32,685 bases of DNA from Lysobacteraceae bacterium PS02065 (GCA_029959555.1 JASCPI010000052.1:1-32685); one strand, 5' to 3'; counted from the first letter of the stretch, positions 15,447 through 23,830 are shown. The notes: generated by a model from the letters alone, not told the origin. Numbers and translations: made by a program.

Positions 15447-16181
15447 TCAGGCTGCGGTGGTCTCCGCCGAGACGTCGTCACCGTGGCGTGGCACGCCCTC
15501 GAGCGTCCACTCGAATCGCTGCAGCAGGCCTGCGAACTCGGCATCGAGCGGCGCCGACACCTCGACGCGCTCGCCCGTCACCGGATGGGCGAACGCGAGT
15601 CGCCACGCGTGCAGCAGCAGACGGTGCACGCCGTAGTACTGCTTGTAGAGGCGGTTGTGCTCGGTGCGACCGTGGCTGGTGTCGCCGACCAGCGGATGAC
15701 GCGCGTGGGCGAAGTGACGGCGGATCTGCCGGTAGCGCCCGGTCTCGGGCGACACCTCGACGAGCGCGTAGCGCTGCTGCGGGTAGCGGTTGATCGCGAT
15801 CGGCACCTCGATCGTGTGCAGGCGGCGCCAGCGCGTCAGCGCGGGCTTGCGCTCACCGTCCTCGCGCACGCCGGGCAGCGGGTAGTCGATTTCGCCGGTC
15901 TCGTCCGGCCAGCCGCGGCAGACCGCGAGGTAGGTCTTCTCGACATCGCGCGCCATGAACTGGCGCCCGAGTACGCCGGCGACCTCGGCATTGCGGCCGA
16001 TCAGCACGACACCGCTGGTCGCGCGATCGAGGCGGTGGATCAGGTGCAGGGCACCGGGAACCTGCTCGCGCACCACGTCGATGAGGTAGGCGTCGTCGCA
16101 GGCGACCATGCGGCTGCGGTGCACGGGCATGCCGGCGGGCTTGTCGACGACGACGAGATGCTCGTCCTGGAACAGGATCAT
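15447..16181 (-). CDS. truC: tRNA pseudouridine-65 synthase TruC
   Basis: RluA/TruC-family pseudouridine synthase, expected to modify U65 of tRNA. The 244-residue product starts MILFQDEHLVVVDKPAGMPVHRS, the typical TruC opening. The catalytic block is HLIHRLDRATSG with Asp52. The RYRQIRRHFAHARHPLVGDTSHG block (150-171) is also typical. Absence of an S4 domain favours TruC over RluC/D. The ATG (16181) was chosen because the fold begins there; the frame remains open upstream. The start is 14 bp after the ubiB stop, suggesting cotranscription. Confidence 0.93.
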   Translation of the reverse strand: MILFQDEHLVVVDKPAGMPVHRSRMVACDDAYLIDVVREQVPGALHLIHRLDRATSGVVLIGRNAEVAGVLGRQFMARDVEKTYLAVCRGWPDETGEIDYPLPGVREDGERKPALTRWRRLHTIEVPIAINRYPQQRYALVEVSPETGRYRQIRRHFAHARHPLVGDTSHGRTEHNRLYKQYYGVHRLLLHAWRLAFAHPVTGERVEVSAPLDAEFAGLLQRFEWTLEGVPRHGDDVSAETTAA

Positions 16182-16195
16182 CGGAGGTTTCCGTG

Positions 16196-17857
16196 TCAGC
16201 GCGTGCGCGCGGCGGCGACGAAGGCGACGAAGGCGATGCCGGCGGCAGCGAGCGCGGTGACGGACGCACCGCCCCAGCGCGGCAGCTGCGTGTCGAACAC
16301 CTGCAGCAGCGCCGCGGCGATCGCCGCGGCCGCGCCGAGCACGAGCCAGGTCGCGAGGCGCTGGCTCGTGCGTGAGCGCGCCTCGAGCCGCGCGAGGTCG
16401 TCGGAACGGATGCGCAGTTCGCCACGCCCGGTGGTCTGCTGCTCGAGCCAGTCGTGCACGAGCTGCGGCATGTCGGGCGCGACCGCGAGCCACTCCGGCA
16501 GGCGCCGACGCAGTTTCTTCAGCATCGCCTTCGGACCACGGCGCGCCCACCAGATCTTCTCGAGCACGGGGCGTGCGGTCGCCCAGATGTCGATGCGCGG
16601 GTGCAGCAGGCGGCCGACGCCCTCGATGTTGAGCAGGGTCTTCTGCAGCAGGATCAGCTGCGGCTGCAGCGTGAGCTGGTAGCGACGCGCGGTCTGGAAC
16701 AGCTTGACCACGACCTCGGCCAGCGAGATCTCGCTGAGCGGCCGCGTGAAGTACGGCTCGCACACGGCGCGCACGGCCGACTCGAGCTCGTCGGTGCGCA
16801 CGTTGGCCGGCATCCAGCCCGCGCGCAGGTGCAGCTCGGCGATGCGCTTGTAGTCCTGGTGGAACAGCGCGAGGAAATTCTCGGCGAGCCAGAACTGGTC
16901 CTGCTCGGACAGCGAGCCCATGATGCCGAAGTCGAGCGCGATGAAGCGCGGGTTCTCGCGGCGCGTCGCATCGACCCAGATGTTGCCGGCGTGCGCATCG
17001 GCGTGGAAGAAGTTGTCGCGGAACACCTGCGTGTAGAACAGCTGCACGCCTTTCTCGGCGAGGCGCACGCGGTCGATGCCGGCCGCGTCGAGCGCGGCGA
17101 GGTCGTCGACCGGGATGCCGTGCACGCGCTCGAGCGTGAGCACTTCGGCGGTCGTGTGCGACCAGTGCACCTCGGGCACGTAGAGGTCGTCGGAGCCGAG
17201 GAAATTGCGTCGCAGCAGGCTCGCATTGGCGCCCTCGCGCTGCAGGTCGAGCTCGTTGAGCAGCGTACCCTCGACCTCGGCGACGACGTCGAGCGGGCGG
17301 ATCTTGTCGGCGTTCGGATGCACGCGTGCGGCGAGTTCGCCGAGCGCACGCAGCAGGCCGACATCGCGCGCGATGCGCGCACGGATGTCGGGACGCAACA
17401 CCTTGACGACCACCTCGCGTCCGTCGGGCAGCGTCGCGGCATGGACCTGCGCGATCGAGGCCGAGGCGAGCGGCTCGTCGTCGAAGCGCGCGTAGCGCTG
17501 CTCGATCGATGCGCCGAGCGCGCGCTCGACCGCGGCGCGCGCGAGCGCTCCCGGGAACGGCGCGACGCGATCCTGCAGGCGCGTGAGCTCGTCGGCGATG
17601 TCGGGCGGCAGCAGGTCGCGGCGCGTCGACAGGATCTGTCCGAACTTCACGAAGATCGGGCCGAGCTCGGTCAACGCGAGCACGAGCCGCGCGCCGCGCG
17701 GCAGCGCCGCGACCTCACGCGCCGGACCCGGCAGCACGAGGCGCGCCCAGCGCAGCGCGCGCACGCGGCGCGCATCGTCGAGGACGTCGTCGAGGCGGTA
17801 GCGCACCGCGACCGCGAGGATGCGCAGGAGGCGCGGCAGCACGCGCAACGCGATCAT
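16196..17857 (-). CDS. ubiB: UbiB, ubiquinone biosynthesis ADCK-like ATPase
   Basis: Membrane-anchored atypical kinase-fold ATPase that supports ubiquinone synthesis. The 553-residue product has the family's KxGQ motif (Lys71-Phe-Gly-Gln74), the Ala-rich nucleotide loop (ASASIAQVHA, 131-140), an invariant-Lys segment (VVVKVLRP), the catalytic-type loop HADAHAGN (285-292) and DFG (309-311). Two hydrophobic C-terminal segments (about 497-515 and 530-550) form the membrane anchor. In many UbiB proteins the loop is HADPHPGN or HADMHPGN; Ala replaces both Pro positions here. The start overlaps the ubiJ stop by 4 bases (ATGA). In E. coli the order is ubiE-ubiJ-ubiB; ubiE is not present upstream here. 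Confidence 0.96.
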   Translation of the reverse strand: MIALRVLPRLLRILAVAVRYRLDDVLDDARRVRALRWARLVLPGPAREVAALPRGARLVLALTELGPIFVKFGQILSTRRDLLPPDIADELTRLQDRVAPFPGALARAAVERALGASIEQRYARFDDEPLASASIAQVHAATLPDGREVVVKVLRPDIRARIARDVGLLRALGELAARVHPNADKIRPLDVVAEVEGTLLNELDLQREGANASLLRRNFLGSDDLYVPEVHWSHTTAEVLTLERVHGIPVDDLAALDAAGIDRVRLAEKGVQLFYTQVFRDNFFHADAHAGNIWVDATRRENPRFIALDFGIMGSLSEQDQFWLAENFLALFHQDYKRIAELHLRAGWMPANVRTDELESAVRAVCEPYFTRPLSEISLAEVVVKLFQTARRYQLTLQPQLILLQKTLLNIEGVGRLLHPRIDIWATARPVLEKIWWARRGPKAMLKKLRRRLPEWLAVAPDMPQLVHDWLEQQTTGRGELRIRSDDLARLEARSRTSQRLATWLVLGAAAAIAAALLQVFDTQLPRWGGASVTALAAAGIAFVAFVAAARTR

Positions 17858-18501
17858 CGGCGGGCCTGCAGGCGGCGCACGCGCGCCTCGAGGCGGTCGC
17901 CGCGCTCGCGCACGGCGTCGACGTCGTCGAGGAACGCGTCCATCTCGCCTCGTGCGACGAGGTCGCGGCTCTCCTCGACGAGATAATCCGCGCCGTCGCG
18001 CACGAGGCCGACGGCGCCGTCGCGCACGAAGGCGAGACCGCGTCGCACGCCGCGTGCGACCTGCACGCCGGCGACGTCACCGAACACGCGCGCGAACGCT
18101 TCGTCGACATCGGGTTCGAAGCGCGTCGCGAGGCGCTCGAGGCGGCGCGCGAGGTCGGCGTCGCCGGCGATCTCGATGCGGCCCGGCAACACCGCGTCGG
18201 CGTCGCCGCGCAGGCGTGCCACGGCCATGCCGAGCAGGCTGCCCGGCGTCGCCTCGACACGCAGGTCGCTCGTACCGCCGAAGGCGGGGCCGACGCGCAG
18301 GCGCGTGCCGTCGACGGCCAGGCGCATCGCCAGCGGCGTGCCGCGGAACGTGATCGCGACGGCACGGCCGTCGAGCGCGCCGATGGCCTGTCGCGTGTCG
18401 GGATCGAGCGCGAGCGCGCGATCGAGCACGGCTTCGAGGGCGCGGCCGAGCACGGCCAGCACGGGGTTCGGCGCGCGCGGCGCGGCGGAGTCGTCGGTCA
18501 T
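17854..18501 (-). CDS. ubiJ: UbiJ, ubiquinone biosynthesis accessory factor
   Basis: Lipid-binding scaffold of the soluble ubiquinone-synthesis complex. The 215-residue product has an SCP2-like N-terminal domain (about 15-120, with VAITFRGTPLAMRLAVDGTRLRV and TPGSLLGMA). A hydrophobic helix-rich middle and a charged C-terminal coiled coil (about 185-215, DAVRERGDRLEARVRRLQARR) follow, the family's usual layout. Coupling to ubiB by the ATGA overlap is strong contextual support. The gene starts 25 bp after the upstream monooxygenase-like gene. Confidence 0.92.
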   Translation of the reverse strand: MTDDSAAPRAPNPVLAVLGRALEAVLDRALALDPDTRQAIGALDGRAVAITFRGTPLAMRLAVDGTRLRVGPAFGGTSDLRVEATPGSLLGMAVARLRGDADAVLPGRIEIAGDADLARRLERLATRFEPDVDEAFARVFGDVAGVQVARGVRRGLAFVRDGAVGLVRDGADYLVEESRDLVARGEMDAFLDDVDAVRERGDRLEARVRRLQARR

Positions 18502-18526
18502 CCGCGCATTCTAGCGTGGCGCGTGG

Positions 18527-18865
18527 TCAGCGCCGCCGCATCGCGTAAGCCTTCTCGACACGAGCGATGCGCACGTCGTAGTGCTCGTACCAGCGCGCGC
18601 GGCCAATGCGCTGGGCCTCGAGGTGCTCGGCGTCGCGCTTCCACGCGGCGATCGCGGCGAGATCGGTCCAGTACGAGAGCGTGATGCCGAGGCCGTCGGC
18701 ACCACGCGCGCTCTCGATGCCGAGGAAGCCCGGCTGGCGCGACGCGAGCTCGACCATGCGCTCGGCCATGTCGCCGTAGCCGTCGTCGACCTCGGTCCGG
18801 CGTGACGTGAACAGGACCGCGTAATACGGCGGCTCGGGCGTGCTGGCGATCGACGGCGTGGCCAT
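18527..18865 (-). CDS. antibiotic-biosynthesis-monooxygenase (ABM) fold protein
   Basis: A 112-residue dimeric alpha-beta barrel protein of the ABM/heme-oxygenase-like superfamily. Features are YYAVLFTSRRTEVDDGYGDMAERMVELASRQPGFLGIESARG with GITLSYWTDLAAIAAWKRDAEHLEAQRIGRARWYEHYDVRIARVEKAY. The pattern of a sheet strand, an amphipathic helix, then GFLGIES and a W-rich second half is typical. Many relatives are annotated only as putative monooxygenases, so no substrate can be assigned. It is the first gene of the minus-strand run leading into ubiJ-ubiB-truC-arfB-plsC and could share that promoter. Confidence 0.85.
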   Translation of the reverse strand: MATPSIASTPEPPYYAVLFTSRRTEVDDGYGDMAERMVELASRQPGFLGIESARGADGLGITLSYWTDLAAIAAWKRDAEHLEAQRIGRARWYEHYDVRIARVEKAYAMRRR

Positions 18866-18993
18866 CCGGAACTCCCGCGTGTCGGCGTGGCGGCGGCGTG
18901 GCGTGCCGCGGGGCGTGCATTGGAACAGGAGAGCCGTACCGCGGTCACGCCCCGCGCGCCGCCATGAAGGTTCATCGCACCGTTTCGCGTAAT

Positions 18994-19014
18994 CTCCCCG
19001 ATGCTTCCGGGGAG
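18994..19014 (+). promoter_or_regulatory. hairpin covering the ribosome binding site of the beta-helix gene
   Basis: CTCCCCG (18994-19000) pairs perfectly with CGGGGAG (19008-19014) around a 7-base loop. The 3' arm contains the only plausible ribosome binding site (GGGGAG), 6 bases before the ATG at 19021. The hairpin would hide the site in the mRNA. Confidence 0.6.
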
Positions 19015-19020
19015 ACCACC

Positions 19021-20508
19021 ATGCGCCACCTGATCCTGCTCGCCGCCGGCGTGCTCGCGGCGACGCCATGCCTGGCCGACAACACGTTCGTCGTCAACAC
19101 GACCAGTGATGTGGGCGGCGGCAGCCTGCGCGTCGCGATCCAGCAGATGCAGCCCAACAACGGCATCCAGACGATCCGTTTCGAGCTGCCGGCCAACGCG
19201 CAGATCACGTTGACGTCGGCGCTGCCGCCGCTGGTCGGCCAGACCATCGTGCTCGACGGCTCGCCCAGTCCGGGACTGCGCATCGAGGGCGCGGGCTGGC
19301 CGATGCTGCGCTTCGCGAGCGGCAACTCCGGCCAGAGCGTGCGCCTGCAGAGCCTCAACCTGCGCGGCGGCTCGAACGCGGAGGGCGGCGGCTGCGTCGA
19401 CCTCACCACGCAAGGCTACCTGCAGGTGATCGACTCGACGTTCGCCGACTGCTTCAACGCCGGCCCACCGGCGACCGGCGCGGGCGGCGGCGCGATCCGT
19501 ACCAACGGCACGCTGCGCCTGACGCGCTCGCGCTTCACGAACAACGCCTCGTCGGATGGCGGCAACATCGGTCTCGTCAACGCGGGAGGCGCCGTACGCG
19601 TCGCCGGCCCGCTCGCGAACTCGATCCTCATCGAACGCACGCAGTTCATCGGCAATCGCACGCACGCTACGCAGAACGGCACCGCCTGCAACGGCGGACA
19701 GGGCGGCGCACTGTCGCTGAGCCTTCCCGCGAGCGCGAGCGCGGCCGTGATCGATACGCAGTTCATCGACAACGCGACACTGTGTCCCGCCACGGGTTCG
19801 CGCCAGGCCGGCACCGGGGGCGCCGTCGTCGTCTACGGCGAAGGCCTCGGCAGCAACGTCTCGTTCGACCGCGTGACGTTCCGCGGCAACGAGGCGCGCA
19901 CGGCGGGATCCATCTCGGTCGAGAGCGCCCGCCTCAACGTCACCAACGGCACGTTCTTCGAGAACACCGGTTTCGCCGCGGGCGACCTCTACCTGCTCAC
20001 GCGCACCGGCCGCCCGCCCACCACGCTCGTCCTGCGCAACAGCACGTTCGCACGCGGCACGAGCACGTTCGTCGGGCACGGTACCTACGTGCACCTGCAG
20101 AACGGTGCCACGGCGACCGAAGTGCGCAACACGGTATTCGCCAGGCCGCTCGCGGGCCCGGCCTGCGTCCCGTCGTCGATCGACGTGCAGAGCGGCGATG
20201 TCGTTTTCACCGGCGAGAACTCGTGCTACTTCAGCACGCCCGGCGGCACGACGTTCACGAGTTACTTCCCCAACGCGCCGTTCAACACGTTCGGACTCGA
20301 CGCGATGACGCAGAGCTGGGGCCCGGTGCCGACGCTGCATCCGTCCGCCGACAGCGTGCTCATCGACAACGGCACCAACACGGGCTGTCCTGCACTCGAT
20401 GCACGCGGCCTACCGCGCCCGATCAACGGTGGACAGGCCACGCGCTGCGATGTCGGCGCGGTCGAGGTCAACCGCGACCGCATCTTCGGTACGGGATTCG
20501 ATCCCTGA
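19021..20508 (+). CDS. secreted parallel beta-helix protein (choice-of-anchor Q-like)
   Basis: A 495-residue protein with a signal peptide (MRHLILLAAGVLAATPCLA) and then a right-handed parallel beta-helix of pectin-lyase-like type, with repeated units such as IDSTFADCF, LTRSRFTNNAS, IERTQFIGNRT, FDRVTFRGNEA and LRNSTFARG. The glycine-rich AGGGAIRTNGT and GQGGALSLS turns fit such solenoids. The C-terminal PALDARGLPRPINGGQATRCDVGAVE segment is the usual end of choice-of-anchor Q proteins. It is followed by a short tail, RIFGTGFDP, of a kind I associate with secreted Xanthomonadales proteins. No catalytic residues can be named; a role in adhesion or polysaccharide binding is possible. The start is set by the signal peptide. 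Confidence 0.85.
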   Translation: MRHLILLAAGVLAATPCLADNTFVVNTTSDVGGGSLRVAIQQMQPNNGIQTIRFELPANAQITLTSALPPLVGQTIVLDGSPSPGLRIEGAGWPMLRFASGNSGQSVRLQSLNLRGGSNAEGGGCVDLTTQGYLQVIDSTFADCFNAGPPATGAGGGAIRTNGTLRLTRSRFTNNASSDGGNIGLVNAGGAVRVAGPLANSILIERTQFIGNRTHATQNGTACNGGQGGALSLSLPASASAAVIDTQFIDNATLCPATGSRQAGTGGAVVVYGEGLGSNVSFDRVTFRGNEARTAGSISVESARLNVTNGTFFENTGFAAGDLYLLTRTGRPPTTLVLRNSTFARGTSTFVGHGTYVHLQNGATATEVRNTVFARPLAGPACVPSSIDVQSGDVVFTGENSCYFSTPGGTTFTSYFPNAPFNTFGLDAMTQSWGPVPTLHPSADSVLIDNGTNTGCPALDARGLPRPINGGQATRCDVGAVEVNRDRIFGTGFDP

Positions 20509-20523
20509 TCGCGGCGCCGCCGA

Positions 20524-21519
20524 TCAGCGACCCTGCAGGCGCTCGCGCGTGAGCTGCGTGAGCAGGCGCGTCATGCCCTCGGCGAGGCTGACCTTCGGCG
20601 CGTAGCCGAGGTCGCGACGCGCCGCGGCGAGGTTGAACCAGCTGGCCTGGCCGAACAGTTCCAGCGTACCGGCATTGAGCAACGGCGAGGGCGCCTCGTC
20701 GCCCTGCGCACGCGCGCCGCTCGCGAGTGTCCGTGCGGCGATGGCCGACATGCGTCGCGTCTCGGGCGGGAAGCCGCCGGCGCGCAGCAGGGCGTTGAGG
20801 AACGCTTCGATCGTGATCGGCTCGCCCTGGCCGATGAAGTAGCTCCTGCCCGCGATCGGTGCACCGATCTCGAGACGCTCGAGCGCGAGCGCATGCGCCT
20901 CGGCGGCGTTGTCGACATGGCAGGTGTCGATGCGCTTCTCGGGCTCGCCGAACAGGCGGAAACGCCCGCGCTTGGCGAGATCGAACAAGGCCGGCAGGCG
21001 GTGCGGTTCGCCATGGCCCCACAGTACGTGCGGGCGCAGCACGACGGTCGCGATGCGCTCGCCGTTGGCCGCGATCACGCGCTGCTCGGCGAGCGCCTTG
21101 GTGTGCGGCAGGGGAGTCGCCCAGCGCGCGGGGTACGGCTGCGACTCGTCGGCATTCTCGAGATCGCGGCCGCCGAGCACGACGCTCGCGCACGAGGTGA
21201 GCACGAGCCGCGGCACACCGGCGAGTTCGCAGGCGCCGAGCACGCAGTCGGTCGAGCGCACGTTGGCCTCGTGCATCGCCTCGATGCCGGCGAGCGGATC
21301 GACGCAACCGGCCGCGTGCACGACCGCATCGCAGCCCTCGGCCGCGCTGCAGACGTCGTCGAACGCGGTCGCGCTGCCGGTACGCGGCTCGATGCCGGCC
21401 GCAGCGAGTTCGGGACCGATGTGGCGCACGAGGGCGCGCACCTTATGGCCGCGCGCGGCGAGCACGCCCGCGAGGGCACGCCCCAGGAATCCGGTGGCTC
21501 CGGTCAGAAGGATCTGCAT
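20524..21519 (-). CDS. NAD(P)-dependent epimerase / 3-beta-hydroxysteroid dehydrogenase family protein, catalytic Tyr lost
   Basis: A 331-residue extended short-chain dehydrogenase. The Rossmann glycine motif TGATGFLG (6-13), the LTSCASVV serine strand (107-114) and VLRPHVLWGHGEPHRLPALFDLAKRGRFRLFGEPEKRIDTCHVDNAAEAHALAL-type middle resemble 3-beta-HSD enzymes and the olefin-synthesis reductase OleD. The active-site YxxxK should lie at 137-141 but reads Leu-Pro-His-Thr-Lys: the Lys (141) is kept and the Tyr is Leu137. No oleA/B/C genes are near. It may be an inactive or repurposed member, or use another residue. It is convergent with the beta-helix gene and divergent from the secreted hydrolase gene. 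Confidence 0.88.
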   Translation of the reverse strand: MQILLTGATGFLGRALAGVLAARGHKVRALVRHIGPELAAAGIEPRTGSATAFDDVCSAAEGCDAVVHAAGCVDPLAGIEAMHEANVRSTDCVLGACELAGVPRLVLTSCASVVLGGRDLENADESQPYPARWATPLPHTKALAEQRVIAANGERIATVVLRPHVLWGHGEPHRLPALFDLAKRGRFRLFGEPEKRIDTCHVDNAAEAHALALERLEIGAPIAGRSYFIGQGEPITIEAFLNALLRAGGFPPETRRMSAIAARTLASGARAQGDEAPSPLLNAGTLELFGQASWFNLAAARRDLGYAPKVSLAEGMTRLLTQLTRERLQGR

Positions 21520-21614
21520 CCGCCGCGTGTCGCCTTACGTGTCTCCCGTCGCGTCGCGACGGCCCCTGACCCGGATAGTGCAGGAAACCGCCCCCCGATT
21601 TCGAGGGCGAGTAG

Positions 21615-21636
21615 ACGATCCGCTTAACGATCCGCT
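21615..21636. repeat. short tandem direct repeat between divergent genes
   Basis: ACGATCCGCT occurs at 21615-21624 and again at 21627-21636, 12 bp apart, so the copies are about one helical turn apart. It lies 50 bp upstream of the secreted hydrolase gene and 96 bp upstream of the dehydrogenase-like gene. It might be a regulator site; no regulator is suggested by context. Confidence 0.35.
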
Positions 21637-21685
21637 CAGTGGCGGCGCCCCAGAATCGGTCGTCGCTCACCCCGGTGGACCCGCC

Positions 21686-23755
21686 ATGATCCGACTCGCC
21701 CTCGCCCTTCTCGGCTTCGTGGCACTGCACGCGCACGCCCAGCAGGACATCAGCGGCAGTACGCCCTCGGGCGCCTACTGGCGCATCGCGGTGCCGGCCG
21801 GTTGGCAGCCCGGTGGTCCGCTCGTGCTGTACCAGCACGGCTTCACGTTCTCCGAGCCGGAACCGAATCCGGGCCTCGGCGTGCTGCGCGACGTCATGCT
21901 TTCGCAGGGCTATGCGGTGGCCGCGACGAGTTACCGCCAGCGTGGCTGGGCCGTGTTCACGGCCGTCGAGGACACCCGCGAACTGGTCGAGATCTTCCGC
22001 GAGCGCATCGGCGAGCCGGGCGAGGTGATCCCGTGGGGCGGTTCCCTCGGTGGCCTCGTTGCGCTGCGCATCGCCGAGTCGTCGGGCTTTCCGCCCATCC
22101 ACGGCGTGTACGCAGCCTGCCCCGCCGCGGCAGGGTCGCGCCTGTGGGACCACGCGATCGACCTGCGCCTCGCCTACGACGTCGTCTGCGCGGGCGCCGG
22201 CAACCTGCCGACCGGTGCCGAGCCCACGCCGTGGGCGTTCAACCTCGGCGACATCCCGACCGACCTCGACGATTTCGAGGACCAGCTGTCGTTGCTGCCG
22301 ACGCTGCTGCCCCTCAACCAGTGCACGGGTGTGAACCTGCCCGACTCGCTGCGCACGGACGACAAGCGCCGCCGTCTCGCGGAACTGATGGCCGTCGCCG
22401 GCACTACCGACGAGGATTTCTTCATCACCCAGTTCGCCTACGCGACCTATGCGATGAGCGACCTGGTCCGCGCGCCGGACAAGCTCGCCGGGCGCAACCC
22501 CTTCACGACCGCCGGCGTGGCCTATCCGCAACCGGCCATCGAAGCCGGCATCGCCCGCATCAGCGCCGATCCGTTCGCTGCGCAACAGCTTCGCGAGGCC
22601 TCCGACGTGCGCGGCGCGACCGGTGCCGCCAAGGTCATGTCGATGCACACCTCGCGCGACGAGCTCGTCGTGCCGGCGAACCAGGACGTGCTGCGCCAGC
22701 GCATCCCGGCAGGCCGCCTCGTCAGCGCGATCGTCGCCGAGGCCGAGCCCAGCCACTGCGGCTTCTCGCTCGCCGAAGGCCTCGCCGGCTGGATGGTGCT
22801 GCGCGACTGGATGCACACCGACGGTCCCGCACCTGCGGTGGCCGACCTGCAGGCCTCGTGCGAGTCGCTCGTCGCGCAAGGCGCCGACGGCGATTGCCGC
22901 TTCGATGCGAATGCCGTCGTGCCGCCGCTCGACAGCGTGTACCCCGTGCGCCCGTCGACCGGCGCGATCGACGCGCGCTACAGCGGCCAGTGGTACGACC
23001 CGTCACGCAGCGGCGAAGGCATCTCGCTCGAGGTGCTGCCCGACGGCCGTGCACTGGTCTACTTCTTCACGTATCCGCCCGAAGGCGTGACCGGCACCCA
23101 GGCCTGGATGATCGGCAGCGGTCCGATCGACGGCAACGCGATCGCGATCCCCGACATGCGTCGCCCGCAGATGCGCTTCGACCCGACGACCTTCACCGAA
23201 GTGCTCGACCAGCCGCTGTGGGGTGGACTCTGGATCACGTTCGACGATTGCGGCAGCGGCCGCATGCGCTGGGAAGGCCCCGCAGGCTGGGGTTCGCGCG
23301 AGGTCGTGCTGCGGCGCCTCACGGCGCTCGACGGCCTGGCGTGCGACGATCTCGGCGAAGCGCCCGCGCAACCGAGCGGCGCGTGGTCGGACCGGCGCTT
23401 CAACGGCAACGGCTTCCTGATCGAGCGTCTCGACGACACGCGCACGGCGACGCTGTGGTTCAGCCCGGGCAGCGCGACCGGCGGACAGACATGGATGACC
23501 GGCGTGCTCGAGGGTGAGCTGACCACCGGGGTCACCGCACAGACACTCTACCGCCCGAGCGGTCCGCGCTTCGGCGATGCGTTCGATCCGACGCAATTCC
23601 AGAGCGTGCCGGCGATGCAGCTCGACCTGCGGCTCGGCTGCGGTACCGCCGGCGCCGGCCAGTACACGACGACGCCCGTGTTGCCGGGCTCGGGCACGCC
23701 GCTCGACCTCAATCGCATCACGCGTCCGGCCGGCGTGGCCGACTGTACCGATTGA
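21686..23755 (+). CDS. secreted alpha/beta-hydrolase with duplicated C-terminal domain
   Basis: A 689-residue exported protein. After a signal peptide (about 1-18, ending HAHA) is an alpha/beta-hydrolase domain (about 25-380) with an oxyanion HG (51-52), nucleophile elbow Gly-Gly-Ser120-Leu-Gly, probable acid Asp325 (TSRDELV) and His357 (EPSHCGF). The substrate is unknown; the size and start suggest an esterase- or tannase-like enzyme. The C-terminal part holds two copies of one domain, at about 433-547 and 564-660. Both have SGxW near the start, GxG, L/W-F-x-P, GTQAWM or GQTWM, a FDP motif and a Cys near the end. The signal peptide sets the ATG at 21686; the frame is open upstream but has no ribosome binding site there. 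Confidence 0.85.
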   Translation: MIRLALALLGFVALHAHAQQDISGSTPSGAYWRIAVPAGWQPGGPLVLYQHGFTFSEPEPNPGLGVLRDVMLSQGYAVAATSYRQRGWAVFTAVEDTRELVEIFRERIGEPGEVIPWGGSLGGLVALRIAESSGFPPIHGVYAACPAAAGSRLWDHAIDLRLAYDVVCAGAGNLPTGAEPTPWAFNLGDIPTDLDDFEDQLSLLPTLLPLNQCTGVNLPDSLRTDDKRRRLAELMAVAGTTDEDFFITQFAYATYAMSDLVRAPDKLAGRNPFTTAGVAYPQPAIEAGIARISADPFAAQQLREASDVRGATGAAKVMSMHTSRDELVVPANQDVLRQRIPAGRLVSAIVAEAEPSHCGFSLAEGLAGWMVLRDWMHTDGPAPAVADLQASCESLVAQGADGDCRFDANAVVPPLDSVYPVRPSTGAIDARYSGQWYDPSRSGEGISLEVLPDGRALVYFFTYPPEGVTGTQAWMIGSGPIDGNAIAIPDMRRPQMRFDPTTFTEVLDQPLWGGLWITFDDCGSGRMRWEGPAGWGSREVVLRRLTALDGLACDDLGEAPAQPSGAWSDRRFNGNGFLIERLDDTRTATLWFSPGSATGGQTWMTGVLEGELTTGVTAQTLYRPSGPRFGDAFDPTQFQSVPAMQLDLRLGCGTAGAGQYTTTPVLPGSGTPLDLNRITRPAGVADCTD

Positions 23756-23793
23756 GGGGGGACGCGACGCCCGCGACGGGCGCCGCACCGGCC

Positions 23794-23813
23794 GCCTCGC
23801 ATGAATGCGAGGC
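23794..23813. terminator. hairpin between convergent hydrolase and rhlB genes
   Basis: GCCTCGCA (23794-23801) pairs with TGCGAGGC (23806-23813) around a TGAA loop. It lies between two convergent genes, where a bidirectional terminator is expected. No T-run follows on either strand, so intrinsic termination would be weak. A second smaller hairpin (CGCCCG-CGA-CGGGCG, 23768-23782) precedes it. Confidence 0.4.
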
Positions 23814-23830
23814 AGCACGTTCACCGCGTG

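Noticed and set aside
16454..17986. A 510-codon plus-strand open frame opposite ubiB
   Set aside because: Composition is Arg/Glu/Val/Ala-rich without motifs; ubiB on the other strand has full family motifs.
20524..21519. OleD of an olefin-synthesis cluster
   Set aside because: There is sequence resemblance, but no oleA, oleB or oleC neighbours and the catalytic Tyr is missing, so the specific name is not justified.
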